A stretch of DNA of 64,000 nt from Pseudomonas_T sp032052615. Lineage in GTDB: Bacteria > Pseudomonadota > Gammaproteobacteria > Pseudomonadales > Pseudomonadaceae. Shown here piece after piece: positions 35,015-44,395 of the stretch. The stretch lies in NCBI GenBank assembly GCA_032052615.1, contig DAMBWF010000013.1:1-64000 (forward strand). The letters run 5' to 3'. The stretch's first letter is position 1, and each line of letters opens with the position of its first letter. A program made the position numbers and the translations under genes. The notes beneath the pieces were generated by a model that worked only from the letters and a program-made list of their open reading frames with translations, made no database searches and was not told the DNA's origin.

Positions 35015-36292
35015 TCAGCGTTCGAGGATCGCCGTCACGCCCTGGCCGCCGGCAGCGCAAATGGAGATCAGCCCACGCCCGCCACCCGCCGCGTCCAGCA
35101 GCTTGGCGAGGTTGGCGACGATCCGCCCGCCGGTGGCGGCGAACGGGTGACCGGCGGCCAAGGACCCGCCCTTGACGTTGAGCCGGGCGCGGTCGATAGA
35201 CCCCAGCGGCGCGGAAAGGCCCAGGCGTTCCCGGCAGTAATCGGCGTCCTCCCAGGCCTTGAGGGTGCACAACACCTGAGCGGCGAAGGCTTCGTGGATT
35301 TCGTAGTAGTCGAAGTCCCGCAAGGTCAGGCCGTTGCGCGCCAGCAGGCGCGGCACCGCGTAGGCCGGAGCCATCAGCAGGCCTTCCCGGCCCTGGACGA
35401 AGTCCACCGCGGCGGTCTCGCCGTCCCACAGGTAGGCCAGCACCGGCAACCCCCGTTGCCGCGCCCACTCCTCGCTGGCCAGCAGCACCGCCGAGGCGCC
35501 GTCGGTGAGCGGCGTGGAGTTGCCGGCGGTAAGAGTGCCCCGGGTACCCTTGTCGAACACCGGCTTGAGGCTGGCGAGCTTTTCCAAATCCGCGTCGGGA
35601 CGCAGGTTCTGGTCCCGGGTCAGGCCACGGAACGGTGTCATCAGGTCGTCCTGCCAGCCCTCGGCATAGGCGGCGGCCAGCTTGCGATGGCTTTCCCAGG
35701 CCAGGCGGTCCTGCTCGTCCCGGGGAATCGCCCAGGTCTGCGCCATGCGTTCGCAGTGCTCGCCCATGGACAGGCCGGTGCGCGGCTCGGCGTTGCGCGG
35801 CAGTTCCGGCAAGAGGTGGTGGGGCCGCAGGCCGGCGAAGACCTTGAGCTTGTCGGGCAGGGTCCGGGCGCGATTGGCCGCCAGCAGGATGCGACGCAAG
35901 CCCTCGCCGACCGCGATGGGGGCGTCGGAGGCGGTGTCGACGCCCCCGGCGATGCCGCACTCGATCTGCCCGAGGGCGATCTTGTTGGCCACCAGCAGCG
36001 CGGCTTCCAGGCCCGTGCCGCACGCCTGCTGGAGATCGTAGGCCGGCGTTTCCGGCGCCAGCCGCGAGCCGAGCACGCACTCGCGGGTGAGGCTGAAATC
36101 CCGCGAATGCTTGAGCACGGCGCCGGCCACCACCTCGCCGAGCCGCAGGCCATGCAGATGGTACCGCTCGACCAGGCCCTCCAGCGCGGCGGTGAACATG
36201 TCCTGGTTGCTACAGGTGGCATAGGCCGCGTTGGCGCGGGCGAAGGGAATACGGTTGCCGCCGACGATGGCGACCCGGCGCAGGGGGGTCAT
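35015..36292 (-). CDS. Acetyl-CoA C-acyltransferase (thiolase, FadI-like)
   Basis: A 425-residue thiolase. The nucleophile Cys91 is in LQQACGTGLEA. The C-terminal catalytic His and Cys sit in KGGSLAAGHPFAATGGR and ICAAGGQG. FadI-type proteins have the same YEIHEAFAAQVL motif. It should cleave 3-ketoacyl-CoA or condense two acyl-CoAs. It is divergent from a FabG-like reductase and MaoC-like hydratase, so the three supply a nearly complete 3-hydroxyacyl cycle. ATG 36292 follows GAGGAG; the extra 40 residues upstream lie in the divergent promoter. Confidence 0.92.
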   Translation of the reverse strand: MTPLRRVAIVGGNRIPFARANAAYATCSNQDMFTAALEGLVERYHLHGLRLGEVVAGAVLKHSRDFSLTRECVLGSRLAPETPAYDLQQACGTGLEAALLVANKIALGQIECGIAGGVDTASDAPIAVGEGLRRILLAANRARTLPDKLKVFAGLRPHHLLPELPRNAEPRTGLSMGEHCERMAQTWAIPRDEQDRLAWESHRKLAAAYAEGWQDDLMTPFRGLTRDQNLRPDADLEKLASLKPVFDKGTRGTLTAGNSTPLTDGASAVLLASEEWARQRGLPVLAYLWDGETAAVDFVQGREGLLMAPAYAVPRLLARNGLTLRDFDYYEIHEAFAAQVLCTLKAWEDADYCRERLGLSAPLGSIDRARLNVKGGSLAAGHPFAATGGRIVANLAKLLDAAGGGRGLISICAAGGQGVTAILER

Positions 36293-36440
36293 GGAAGCTC
36301 CTCGTGAAGGGGGTGGTCGACGGGCCGCCGTCCGTGTCGTCGGGCCCCGCCCCGAAAGGGCGAAGGGGGCATGACCGACATGAAACGAGTGGCGGCATGA
36401 CGTGTCAACCATTGGAGCCTAGCCCTCGGGAGCCCGTTCC

Positions 36441-37796
36441 ATGTCCGACCGTTACATCGAATTCGCCAACTCGTCCGTCGGTCATCGCTTGGTCAGTGCG
36501 CTCGGTCTGCCGGCGCCCGTGCATCTGGAGCGCTGGATGGCCGGCCGTACTCGTCCGGTGGAGGGCGCGCTGCTGATCGGCGGCGACGGCGTCCTGGCCA
36601 AGGCCGCCAGCGGCCTGCTCAACTGCCTCACCGACGCCAGTTTCGCCGACGAGGAAGGCCGTTTCGGCCTGCCGCGCTGGACCGCCGAGCACGGCCCCCG
36701 GCTCAAGGCCCTGGTGTTCGACGCCAGCGACCTGCTCGACGTCGATCGCCTGATCCGCTTGCGGGACTTCTTCCAGCCGACCCTCAAGGCCCTGGCGCCC
36801 TGCCCCCGGGTGGTGGTCCTGGGGCGCCCGCCGGAAACCCTCGCCGACCCGTTCGCCGCCAGCGCTCAACGAGCCCTGGAGGGCTTCACCCGCTCCCTGG
36901 GCCGTGAAATCCGCCATGGCGGCGGCGTGCAATTGCTGTATGTCGGCGAAGGCGCGGAAGATCGCCTGGAAGGCGCGTTGCGCTTCTTCCTCTCTCCGCG
37001 CAGCGCCTACATCTCCGGCCAGGTGATACGCCTGGCAACCGACGACAGCCAAGTGGCCGACTGGACCCGCCCGCTGGCGGGCCGTCGCGCGCTGGTCACC
37101 GGCGCGTCCCGGGGCATCGGCGCCGCCATCGCCGAAACCCTGGCGCGGGACGGCGCCGAGGTGGTGCTGCTGGACGTGCCCCAGGCCCGTGAAAGCCTGG
37201 ACGCCCTCGCCGCGCGCCTCGGCGGCCGCACCCTCCCCCTGGACATCTCCACCGAGGACGCCCCCGAGCGCCTGGTGGAGGCCCTGCCGGAGGGCATTGA
37301 TATCGTCGTCCACAACGCGGGCATCACCCGCGACAAGACCTTGGCGAAGATGAGCGAGGCCCAGTGGAGCGCGGTGATCGACGTCAACCTCAAGGCGCCC
37401 CAAGTGCTCACCCGGGCGCTGCTGGACAGCGACCGCCTGCAAGACGGCGGGCGAGTGGTCCTGGTCTCCTCCACCAGCGGCATCGCCGGCAACTTCGGCC
37501 AGACCAACTACGCGGTGAGCAAGGCCGGGCTGCTCGGTCTGGTGCAGGCCTGGGAGCTGGAGCTGGCCAAGCGAGGGATCACCATCAACGCGGTGGCGCC
37601 CGGGTTCATCGAGAGCCACATGACCGCCGCCATGCCGTTCACGGTGCGCGAGGCGGGACGGCGGATGAATGCCATGGGCCAGGGTGGTCTGCCCCAGGAC
37701 GTCGCCGAAGCCATCGCCTGGCTCGCCCAACCCACTTCCGGCGCGGTGACCGGCCAGGTGTTGCGCGTCTGCGGCCAGAGTCTGATCGGCGCTTGA
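36441..37796 (+). CDS. High-molecular-weight FabG-like 3-ketoacyl reductase
   Basis: A 451-residue protein of two Rossmann-like parts. The N-terminal 205 residues are a degenerate domain without a nucleotide motif. The C-terminal half is an active short-chain dehydrogenase: LVTGASRGIGAAIAETLA, NAGITRD, and the triad Ser344, Tyr357, Lys361 (NYAVSKAG). HMW FabGs reduce 3-oxoacyl-CoA or -ACP, often with NADH. It is divergent from the thiolase and followed by the MaoC-like protein, which fits chain-shortening or acyl-CoA metabolism better than fatty-acid synthesis. Confidence 0.9.
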   Translation: MSDRYIEFANSSVGHRLVSALGLPAPVHLERWMAGRTRPVEGALLIGGDGVLAKAASGLLNCLTDASFADEEGRFGLPRWTAEHGPRLKALVFDASDLLDVDRLIRLRDFFQPTLKALAPCPRVVVLGRPPETLADPFAASAQRALEGFTRSLGREIRHGGGVQLLYVGEGAEDRLEGALRFFLSPRSAYISGQVIRLATDDSQVADWTRPLAGRRALVTGASRGIGAAIAETLARDGAEVVLLDVPQARESLDALAARLGGRTLPLDISTEDAPERLVEALPEGIDIVVHNAGITRDKTLAKMSEAQWSAVIDVNLKAPQVLTRALLDSDRLQDGGRVVLVSSTSGIAGNFGQTNYAVSKAGLLGLVQAWELELAKRGITINAVAPGFIESHMTAAMPFTVREAGRRMNAMGQGGLPQDVAEAIAWLAQPTSGAVTGQVLRVCGQSLIGA

Positions 37797-37909
37797 ACGG
37801 TCCGCTCCAGGGCTGACGGGCGAACCGCCCGCATCCTGGCGAAAGGCACCTCGCCGTCGCGCATTCCAGCAGGCTGGCACACGCCGGCCGGTAATCAAGG
37901 AGTTCGACC

Positions 37910-38764
37910 ATGGCCATCGACTGGCACGACGTGTCCTCCCCTCCCGCCCTGACCGGCCTCTTCGCCCGCGCCGCCGTGCGTCGCGACGCGCGGGGCACGA
38001 CACTGCCGACGTTCGGCCTGCGCGGCCGAGTCCAGGTCGAGGCCGACGCCCTGGCGCGCTACCGCCAGGTGTGCGGCTTCCCGGCCAATGGGATGCTGCC
38101 ACCCACGTTTCCCCATGTCCTGCTCTTCCCGTTGCAGATGAAGCTGCTCACCGACCCGGCGTTCCCCTTCCCGCCGATGGGCCTGGTGCACGTGGGCAAC
38201 CGCATCCGGGTGGTGCGCCCCCTGGGAGGCGAGGGCCCCTTTGTGGGCAGCGTGCACGCTGCCCACCTCCACCCCCACGCCAAGGGCGCGCTGTTTACCC
38301 TGGTGCTACGTCTGGAGGACCAACTGGGCCTGCTCTGGGAGGGCGAGAGCCGGATGCTCTGCCGGGGCGTGAAGCTCCCCGGCCCGGTGCTGGAGCGAAG
38401 CGACGAGGACCCGCTGGAACTCACCGAACTGGATCGCTGGCAAGCCGGCGCGGACACCGGGCGCGCCTATGCCCGGGTGTCCGGCGACTATAACCCGATT
38501 CACCTGTCGGCCCTCAGCGCGCGGCTGTTCGGTTTTCCCCGGGCCATCGCCCATGGCCTGTGGAGCAAGGCGCGGGTCCTGGCCACCCTCAGCGACCGCC
38601 TGCCTCGGGCCGGCTTCGTCACCGAGGTCCGGTTCCAGAAACCGTTGCTGCTGCCGGGCGAGGCGGTCCTGTTCGCCAGCGCCCCCGCGCCCCATGGCCA
38701 GTTCGCCCTGCGGGGCGCCGACGAAGTGCCCTACCTGAGTGGCAATTGGCACCAGCTCGGCTGA
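37910..38764 (+). CDS. MaoC-like (R)-specific hydratase, double hot-dog
   Basis: A 284-residue protein with two hot-dog folds. The second carries the hydratase signature GDYNPIHLSALSARLFGF and AIAHGLWSKA, with the Asp/His pair. The first half lacks these residues. It should hydrate 2-enoyl-CoA to 3-hydroxyacyl-CoA. It follows the FabG-like gene by 113 bases in the same direction, so thiolase, reductase and hydratase form one functional set. Confidence 0.88.
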   Translation: MAIDWHDVSSPPALTGLFARAAVRRDARGTTLPTFGLRGRVQVEADALARYRQVCGFPANGMLPPTFPHVLLFPLQMKLLTDPAFPFPPMGLVHVGNRIRVVRPLGGEGPFVGSVHAAHLHPHAKGALFTLVLRLEDQLGLLWEGESRMLCRGVKLPGPVLERSDEDPLELTELDRWQAGADTGRAYARVSGDYNPIHLSALSARLFGFPRAIAHGLWSKARVLATLSDRLPRAGFVTEVRFQKPLLLPGEAVLFASAPAPHGQFALRGADEVPYLSGNWHQLG

Positions 38765-38828
38765 GGTGGCTTGCAGGATGGACGTCCGGGGTCGAAGCTA
38801 GGCGCCCCTCCCCCGCGCCTTCGAGACC

Positions 38829-39134
38829 ATGGATATCGCCGACCTGACCGCCCGCCTGCACGCCATCCGCGACGCCAACGACTGGAAACGCTTCCACAGC
38901 CCGAAGAACCTGGCCATGGCCGCCAGCGTGGAAATGGCCGAGCTGGTGGAAATCTTCCAATGGCTCGGCGAGTCGGAATCCCGTGCCTTGACGCCCGACC
39001 AACGGGAACACGCCGGCCAGGAAGTGGGCGACATCATGCTCTACCTGCTGTTGTTGTGCGCCGAGCTGGGCATCGACTTCGAGCAGGCGGTGCGGGCCAA
39101 GCTGGCCGACAGCGAACGGCGCTTCCGGCCATGA
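38829..39134 (+). CDS. MazG-like nucleotide pyrophosphohydrolase
   Basis: A 101-residue all-alpha NTP-PPase. The EExxE-like metal motif is in VEMAELVEIFQW and the second acidic helix in AGQEVGDIMLYLLLL. FHSPKNLAMA before it is typical of the RS21-C6/dCTPP1-like branch that clears non-canonical dNTPs. Its stop overlaps the start of the methyltransferase (ATGA). A link to tRNA modification is only positional. Confidence 0.88.
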   Translation: MDIADLTARLHAIRDANDWKRFHSPKNLAMAASVEMAELVEIFQWLGESESRALTPDQREHAGQEVGDIMLYLLLLCAELGIDFEQAVRAKLADSERRFRP

Positions 39135-39880
39135 GCGACCGGCATTTCGACGAACTGGCGGCCCGCTTCGCCGAGAAGATCTACGGGGGCGCCAAGGGCG
39201 CGATCCGCCTGGCGGTGCTCCAGGCGGACCTGGACGAGGCGTTGCCCGGGGGGCCGCTGGAGGTGCTGGACATCGGCGCCGGCCTCGGCCATATGAGCCT
39301 CTGGCTGGCCGAGCGCGGCCATCGGGTGACCCTGGCCGAACCGGCCGCGCCCATGCTCGACGGCGCCCGCCAGCGCTTCGCCGAGGCCGGGTGCGAGGCG
39401 ACCTTCCTGCAGGCGCCCTGGCAGGACTTGACCGCGCGCCTGGAGCGCCGCTACGACCTGGTGCTGTGCCACGCGGTGCTGGAATGGCTGGCCGAGCCCC
39501 TGGCGATCCTGCCGGTGCTGCATGACCTGGTCGCCGACGACGGCTGGCTGTCCCTGGCCTTCTATAACAAGGACGCGCTGATCTACCGCAACCTGCTCAA
39601 GGGCCATTTCCGCAAGCTGCGCCGGGAACACTTCGCCGGCGAGGGGCGGAGCCTGACGCCCCAGCAGCCTCTGGACCCGCGCATGCTGGCGGAGCAACTC
39701 GCCCCCCGCTGGCGGGTCGAAAGCCGCAGCGGCGTACGGGTCTTCCACGACTACATGCCGGTGGAGTTCCAGGCCAAGGCGGAGCCGGCCGCGCTGGTCG
39801 AGATGGAGCTGGCCCACCGTCGCCACCCGGCCTTCGCCGGCCTCGGCCGCTACCTGCACTGGATCTGTCGCCCGCGCTGA
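39131..39880 (+). CDS. cmoM: CmoM/SmtA tRNA 5-carboxymethoxyuridine methyltransferase
   Basis: A 249-residue class I SAM methyltransferase. SAM motif VLDIGAGLGHMSLWLAE and acidic VTLAEPA are evident. C-terminal segments FYNKDALIYRNLLKG and LDPRMLAEQL are CmoM/SmtA-specific. It methylates the carboxyl of cmo5U34 in tRNA to mcmo5U. ATG 39131 overlaps the MazG-like stop; the longer upstream frame is not used. Confidence 0.9.
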   Translation: MSDRHFDELAARFAEKIYGGAKGAIRLAVLQADLDEALPGGPLEVLDIGAGLGHMSLWLAERGHRVTLAEPAAPMLDGARQRFAEAGCEATFLQAPWQDLTARLERRYDLVLCHAVLEWLAEPLAILPVLHDLVADDGWLSLAFYNKDALIYRNLLKGHFRKLRREHFAGEGRSLTPQQPLDPRMLAEQLAPRWRVESRSGVRVFHDYMPVEFQAKAEPAALVEMELAHRRHPAFAGLGRYLHWICRPR

Positions 39881-39892
39881 CGGAGGGCTGCG

Positions 39893-40510
39893 ATGAAACG
39901 ATGCGTCCCGCTCCTGCTGAGCCTGGCCCTGGCCGCCTGCCAGAGCCCCAACCCCTACGTCGCCGACTCGCGGCCGTTGCCGCCGGCGCCACCCCAGGCC
40001 GCCGCCACCTTCGACCGCAGCGCCTATCCCGCCGCCCCCCGGGACTACGGGCGTTACCGCAGCTGGGCCTGGCGCGACGGCCGGCTGCCCGCCGGCACCC
40101 CCGCCGCCAGCGGCGAGACCCTGGCCGAGACGGTAGCCGCCAGGCTCGATCAGCAAGGCCTGCGCCCGGCCCGCAACGGCGCGCCCGGCGACCTGCTGGT
40201 GAGCGCCGAGGCGCGTCAGGAACAGCGGCTTCGCCAGGTGACGGATTACGACGACGGCTACTATGGCGATGGCTACTACGGTCGCGGCGGCTATTACCGG
40301 GATCGCTACGGCGCCTGGGGCGGCGCGCCGGTGGTGCGCACTTACCGCGAGGAGGTGACGGTGGTGCGGATCGACTTCTACGACGGCCACGACGGCCAAC
40401 GGGTGTGGAGCGGCACCGGAGAAAGCCGGGAGGGCGGCGACTCGGCGCAATGGGCCAAGGCCCTGCGCTCGGCGGTGAAGGACGCGCTGGCGGACTACCC
40501 ACCACGCTGA
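39893..40510 (+). CDS. DUF4136-like outer-membrane lipoprotein (copy 1)
   Basis: A 205-residue lipoprotein. The signal ends LALAAC, so Cys16 is acylated. The pattern YGRYRSWAW, then VAARLDQQGL and a C-terminal ALRSAVKDALADYPP, is that of DUF4136 proteins. A Gly/Tyr-rich insert (YDDGYYGDGYYGRGGYYRDRYG) lies at about 120-140. Function is unknown. A clear paralogue is encoded at 50281, on the other side of the chemotaxis operon. GGAGG precedes the ATG. Confidence 0.85.
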   Translation: MKRCVPLLLSLALAACQSPNPYVADSRPLPPAPPQAAATFDRSAYPAAPRDYGRYRSWAWRDGRLPAGTPAASGETLAETVAARLDQQGLRPARNGAPGDLLVSAEARQEQRLRQVTDYDDGYYGDGYYGRGGYYRDRYGAWGGAPVVRTYREEVTVVRIDFYDGHDGQRVWSGTGESREGGDSAQWAKALRSAVKDALADYPPR

Positions 40511-41167
40511 TCAGTCGTCCAACTGGATGATGCCCTCGCGCACGGCGAACAGCGCCAGCCCGGCGACGTCGTGGATCTTCAGCCGGTGCATGATCTGCGC
40601 GCGATGGGTTTCCACGGTCTTCACGCTCAAACCCAGGCCGTTGGCGATGGAACGGGTGGACTCGCCCCGGGCGATCAACCGCAGGATTTCCACCTGGCGC
40701 GCCGTGAGCAACTGGCTGGCGTCGCTGCTCATGTCGGCCGGGGCGTGCTGCACCGCCAGCTCGATCACCGGCTGGACGATCGCCGAGCTCAGGTAACGGT
40801 CGCCACGGCGCATGGCCTCCAGGGCGAGGCGCAACTCGATGATCGCGCTGTCCTTGAGCAGATAGCCATGGGCGCCCTGCTGCAGGGCCTTGAGCACCAT
40901 ATCCGGGCCGGTGTGCATCGACAGCATCAGCACCTTGCTGGAGGGCGAGCGACTGGCCAGCTCGTGCAGCGCCTCGATGCCGCCGACCCGCTTCATGGAG
41001 ATGTCCAGCAACACGATGTCCGGCTGCAGCGCATCGGCGAGGTCGATGGCTTCGCCGCCGTCCTCCGCCTCGCCCACCACTTCATATCCATTGAGGTCTT
41101 CGATCAGGGCGCGGATACCCGCGCGGATCAGGGCATGGTCATCTGCCAGCAGGATTCGACAAGTCAT
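40511..41167 (-). CDS. NarL/FixJ-type response regulator, orphan
   Basis: A 218-residue two-domain regulator. The receiver has Asp55 (IVLLDISMKRVGG) and the LuxR-type helix-turn-helix reads LTARQVEILRLIARGES, STRSIANGLGLSVKTVETHRAQI. No sensor kinase gene is adjacent, so its partner is elsewhere. ATG 41167 puts the receiver strand at residue 4 as in homologues. It has a poor ribosome site; the alternative ATG at 41236 has a GAGAA site but adds 23 low-complexity residues. It converges with the DUF4136 gene. Confidence 0.87.
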   Translation of the reverse strand: MTCRILLADDHALIRAGIRALIEDLNGYEVVGEAEDGGEAIDLADALQPDIVLLDISMKRVGGIEALHELASRSPSSKVLMLSMHTGPDMVLKALQQGAHGYLLKDSAIIELRLALEAMRRGDRYLSSAIVQPVIELAVQHAPADMSSDASQLLTARQVEILRLIARGESTRSIANGLGLSVKTVETHRAQIMHRLKIHDVAGLALFAVREGIIQLDD

Positions 41168-41476
41168 AAGCGGCGGTCCGGTTAGCGACGCGAACGGAAT
41201 CGGCGCGGGCGTTGCCCGTCGAACCGCTGCGTCCATTTATTTTTCTCATTGACTGGCAAAAAGCCATGACTGCCGATGGAGTGCGATGAACGGCTCATGA
41301 CATGAACACGCATGCGGACGTCCTCATGACGGTGTCGACTCACGGGAGCCATGGCTTAGACGAACGAAGCGCCTGGCGCGCAGGCATCGCGACGCCGCGC
41401 CGGAGGCGAGGTCCGCGCGGCGTTTTAAACAGGGTAGGCGAATTTTAGCGGTCGACCCGGAGGCCGCGACGGACGT
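41168..41476. other. 309-bp interval upstream of the NarL-type regulator
   Basis: AT-richer than its surroundings (for example GAGAAAAATAAATGG on the minus strand and GGCGAATTTTAGCGG). It should hold the regulator promoter and the end of the chemotaxis transcript. I could not pick out a clear terminator, tRNA or small gene. Confidence 0.5.
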
Positions 41477-42565
41477 TCAGCGCGACGTTCCGCCGCGACG
41501 GGGGTCGGCCCCCTGGCGCCCGTAGAGCTGGATCAGCCGGGGGAAGGCGGACAGCGGTTCCACCGCTTCGGCGGCCCCCATGCGCAACGCCTCCTTGGGC
41601 ATGCCGAACACCACGCAACTGGCCTCGTCCTGGGCCACCGTGCGGGCACCGGCCTCGCGCATGCTGAGCAGTCCCCGGGCGCCGTCGTCGCCCATGCCGG
41701 TCATGATCATGCCCATGGCGTTCTGCCCGGCGTGCTTGGCCACCGAGCGGAACAACACGTCCACCGAGGGCTTGTGGCGGTTCACCGGTGGCCCGTCGAG
41801 CACCTCGACGAAGTATTGGGCACCGCTGCGCTTGAGCTGCATGTGCTTGCCGCCCGGCGCCACCAAGGCCAGACCGGAACGCACCCGGTCCATGTGGCAG
41901 GCCTCGCGCACCTCGATCTGGCACAGGCTGTCCAGGCGCTGGGAGAAGGCGGCGGTGAATTTCTCCGGCATGTGCTGGACGATGACGATGCCCGGACAGT
42001 CCCGCTGCAACTGGCGCAGGACGAATTCCAGGGCCTGGGTACCACCGGTGGACGTGCCGAGGGCGACCACCTGGTCGGTGGTGGAGAACACCTCGCCCAC
42101 CGGATGGGCCGCCGCAGGGGCGGGCGACGCGGCCGGTGCGGGTGGCGCGGCGCGGGCGAAGGTCTGGGGGTGGGCGCGGGCCGCCTGCTCGACCTGCTTG
42201 ATCAGTTCGCCGGACATCTGCTGCAGGCTTTCCTTGAGCCCCAGCTTGGCCTTGGTGAACACGCCGACGGCACCGGCGGACAACGCATCCAGGGTGATGG
42301 CGGCGCCCGCCTCGGTGAGGGTCGAGCAGATGATCGCCGGCGTGGGCCGTTCGGCCATGATCTTGCGCAGGAAGGTAATGCCGTCCATGCGCGGCATCTC
42401 CACGTCCAGGATCAGCACGTCCGGCCAGTCGTGGCGCATCTTCTCCAGGGCGAACAGGGGATCGGCCGCCTGGCCGATCACCCGGATGCCGGGGTGGTTA
42501 TCGAGACAACTGGTCAGCACCTGCCGCACCAGCGCGGAATCGTCGACGATGAAGACCTTGATCAC
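41477..42565 (-). CDS. cheB: Chemotaxis methylesterase/deamidase CheB
   Basis: A 362-residue two-domain response regulator. The receiver (Asp54, LILDVEMPRMDG) controls a C-terminal esterase with the triad in ALGTSTGG (Ser), IVQHMPE (His) and MTGMGDDGARG (Asp). An Ala/Pro linker (about 130-160) joins them. It removes receptor methyl groups and resets signalling. GTG 42565 overlaps the cheD stop and follows GGGAGA. It is the last gene of the operon. Confidence 0.95.
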   Translation of the reverse strand: MIKVFIVDDSALVRQVLTSCLDNHPGIRVIGQAADPLFALEKMRHDWPDVLILDVEMPRMDGITFLRKIMAERPTPAIICSTLTEAGAAITLDALSAGAVGVFTKAKLGLKESLQQMSGELIKQVEQAARAHPQTFARAAPPAPAASPAPAAAHPVGEVFSTTDQVVALGTSTGGTQALEFVLRQLQRDCPGIVIVQHMPEKFTAAFSQRLDSLCQIEVREACHMDRVRSGLALVAPGGKHMQLKRSGAQYFVEVLDGPPVNRHKPSVDVLFRSVAKHAGQNAMGMIMTGMGDDGARGLLSMREAGARTVAQDEASCVVFGMPKEALRMGAAEAVEPLSAFPRLIQLYGRQGADPRRGGTSR

Positions 42566-43050
42566 GTATTTCTCCCTGCTGCGAAAGTGGAGGACTTCCA
42601 GCCCAGGCGCTGGCACACCACCCGCCCGGTGCCGCCATCCATGTTCAGACGCCGATAATCGCTGCCGTCCACGTCGGTCTCATCGGGCGTCCAGGCCAGG
42701 ATCTCGAACTGCTCCCGGGCGAACTTGATGTTCTGCTGGCCGACACGGCTGGTCGGCCGGTCCTGGGCCAGCAGGCTGCCGCCGCCATAGATGCCCTTGC
42801 GGTACTCGGCCGGATGGGTGCCATGCATCGCCATGTCCCGCAACAAGCGGTGGAACACTCCGACGCCGTAGTGGGTGTCGTAGACCCGCTCGCCCTGGGG
42901 GTCCCGGGGCAGCAGGAAATGGGTCATGGCCATCAGCCGCTTGCCCGGGTGCCAAAGGGTGATGGAAACGCAGGACCCCAGCAGGGTCCCGACGCTCCCG
43001 GCGTGTCGGCCGAAGAAATACTCGCCTGGACGCAGGAACCGCTTGCTCAT
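42562..43050 (-). CDS. cheD: Chemoreceptor glutamine deamidase CheD
   Basis: A 162-residue deamidase. The nucleophile Cys27 in GTLLGSCVSITLW and the His in MAMTHFLLP form the active site; GVGVFHRLL and QNIKFAREQFE are family-typical. It converts receptor glutamines to glutamate. The ATG overlaps the cheR stop (ATGA) and its stop overlaps cheB. A much longer in-frame extension upstream is antisense-like and is rejected. Confidence 0.93.
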   Translation of the reverse strand: MSKRFLRPGEYFFGRHAGSVGTLLGSCVSITLWHPGKRLMAMTHFLLPRDPQGERVYDTHYGVGVFHRLLRDMAMHGTHPAEYRKGIYGGGSLLAQDRPTSRVGQQNIKFAREQFEILAWTPDETDVDGSDYRRLNMDGGTGRVVCQRLGWKSSTFAAGRNT

Positions 43051-43862
43051 ACGCGCCGGTACACGGAAGGCTGCACGCTGCGAACCGGCAAGTCGAGGCC
43101 ATGGAGGCTTTCCGCGTGGCCGATGAACAAAAGTCCGTCGTCCCGCAGGCGCTGAATCAGCCGGCCGACGATGGCGCATTTTTCCTTCGCCTCGAAATAG
43201 ATCAGCACGTTGCGCAGGAAGATCGCGTCGAAGGGCCCCAATTGCTCGGGGAGCGGGTGGGTCAGGTTGAGTTCGCGGAAGGTCACCCGCTCCCGCAGCT
43301 TGGCCGCCACCCGGAAGCTGCCTTCCTGCTCGCCGATGCCTTTCAGGCAGTGGCGATGCAGCCAACCCGGCGGGAAGTGCTGGGCCTGGGACAGGTCGTA
43401 GATGCCGGCGGCGGCCTTTTCCAGCATGCGCTGGCTGAGGTCGCTGGCGAGGATCGACCAGTCGTTGCCGGCGACGTTCTCGGCCGCCACCATGGCCAGG
43501 GTGTAGGGTTCCTCGCCGGAGGAACAGGCCGCGCTCCACAGGCGCAACGGGCCGCGCCGCGAGGCCAGCCAGGGGCCGAGGAACTGAAAGTGCTTCGGCT
43601 CGCGAAAGAAGTAGGTCTCGTTGGTCGTGAGCAGGTCGATGACCAGGCGCCGCTCGCTCTTATAAGCGTCGCTGGCCAGCAGGTCGAGGTAGTCGCCGTA
43701 GCTGCTCAAGCTGAAATGGCGCAGGCGTTTCATCAGCCGGCCAGCCACCAGGGAACGCTTGTGGTCGGCCATGCGGATTCCCGACACCTCCGCCATCAGG
43801 TGTTGCAGGCGCTGGAACTCCCGATCGCCCAGCGGCGGCATCTGCATCCCTGGCGCGCTCAT
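43047..43862 (-). CDS. cheR: Chemotaxis receptor methyltransferase CheR
   Basis: A 271-residue SAM-dependent enzyme. The N-terminal helical domain (DREFQRLQHLMAEVSGI, TNETYFFREPKHF) precedes the SAM fold (WSAACSSGEEPYTLAM, FDAIFLRNVLIYFE). It methylates MCP glutamates. ATG 43862 lies one base after the cheW stop. The longer upstream reading overlaps cheW and was not used. Confidence 0.95.
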   Translation of the reverse strand: MSAPGMQMPPLGDREFQRLQHLMAEVSGIRMADHKRSLVAGRLMKRLRHFSLSSYGDYLDLLASDAYKSERRLVIDLLTTNETYFFREPKHFQFLGPWLASRRGPLRLWSAACSSGEEPYTLAMVAAENVAGNDWSILASDLSQRMLEKAAAGIYDLSQAQHFPPGWLHRHCLKGIGEQEGSFRVAAKLRERVTFRELNLTHPLPEQLGPFDAIFLRNVLIYFEAKEKCAIVGRLIQRLRDDGLLFIGHAESLHGLDLPVRSVQPSVYRRV

Positions 43863-43863
43863 G

Positions 43864-44385
43864 TCAGGCTCCTTGGGCGGCGGCCAGGCTGAGCTGGCGA
43901 ATATCCTCCAGCGACAGCACCCGACGCATGTCGAGGATGATGGTAAACCCTTGCCCGCGGCGCGCCATGCCGAGGATGAAGTCGGTGCGGATGCCCGCGC
44001 CGAAGGGCGGCGGCGGCTCCACTTCACCCGGCTCGATGTCCAGCACCGCGTCCACCGCGTCCACCACCAGGCCGATGCGCTGGGACTGGTCGTCCAGGGT
44101 CAGTTCGATAATGACGATGCAGGTGCGCTTGCTCGGCACCGTCAGCTCGAAGCCGAAGCGCGCGGCGAGGTCGAGGACCGGCACCACATTGCCGCGCAGA
44201 TTGATCACCCCGTGGATGAACACCGGCATCATCGGCACCGTGGTAATCTCGCCGTACTCGATGATTTCTCGAACCAAGTCGATAGGCAGCGCGTAACGGG
44301 CCTGCCGGACCCGGAAGGACAGGTGCTGCACGCTGTGCCCGTCGCGGGACGGCGGAGCGCCGGAAGGCTGGAGTGCGTTGCTCAT
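43864..44385 (-). CDS. cheW: Chemotaxis coupling protein CheW
   Basis: A 173-residue coupling protein made of two SH3-like beta-barrels (LSFRVRQARYALPIDLVREI, IHGVINLRGNVVPVLDLAARF). It ties MCPs to CheA. The N-terminus has a 15-residue polar extension before the fold. It lies 10 bases after the MCP stop and one base before cheR. Confidence 0.92.
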   Translation of the reverse strand: MSNALQPSGAPPSRDGHSVQHLSFRVRQARYALPIDLVREIIEYGEITTVPMMPVFIHGVINLRGNVVPVLDLAARFGFELTVPSKRTCIVIIELTLDDQSQRIGLVVDAVDAVLDIEPGEVEPPPPFGAGIRTDFILGMARRGQGFTIILDMRRVLSLEDIRQLSLAAAQGA

Positions 44386-44395
44386 CGCGGCGCCC

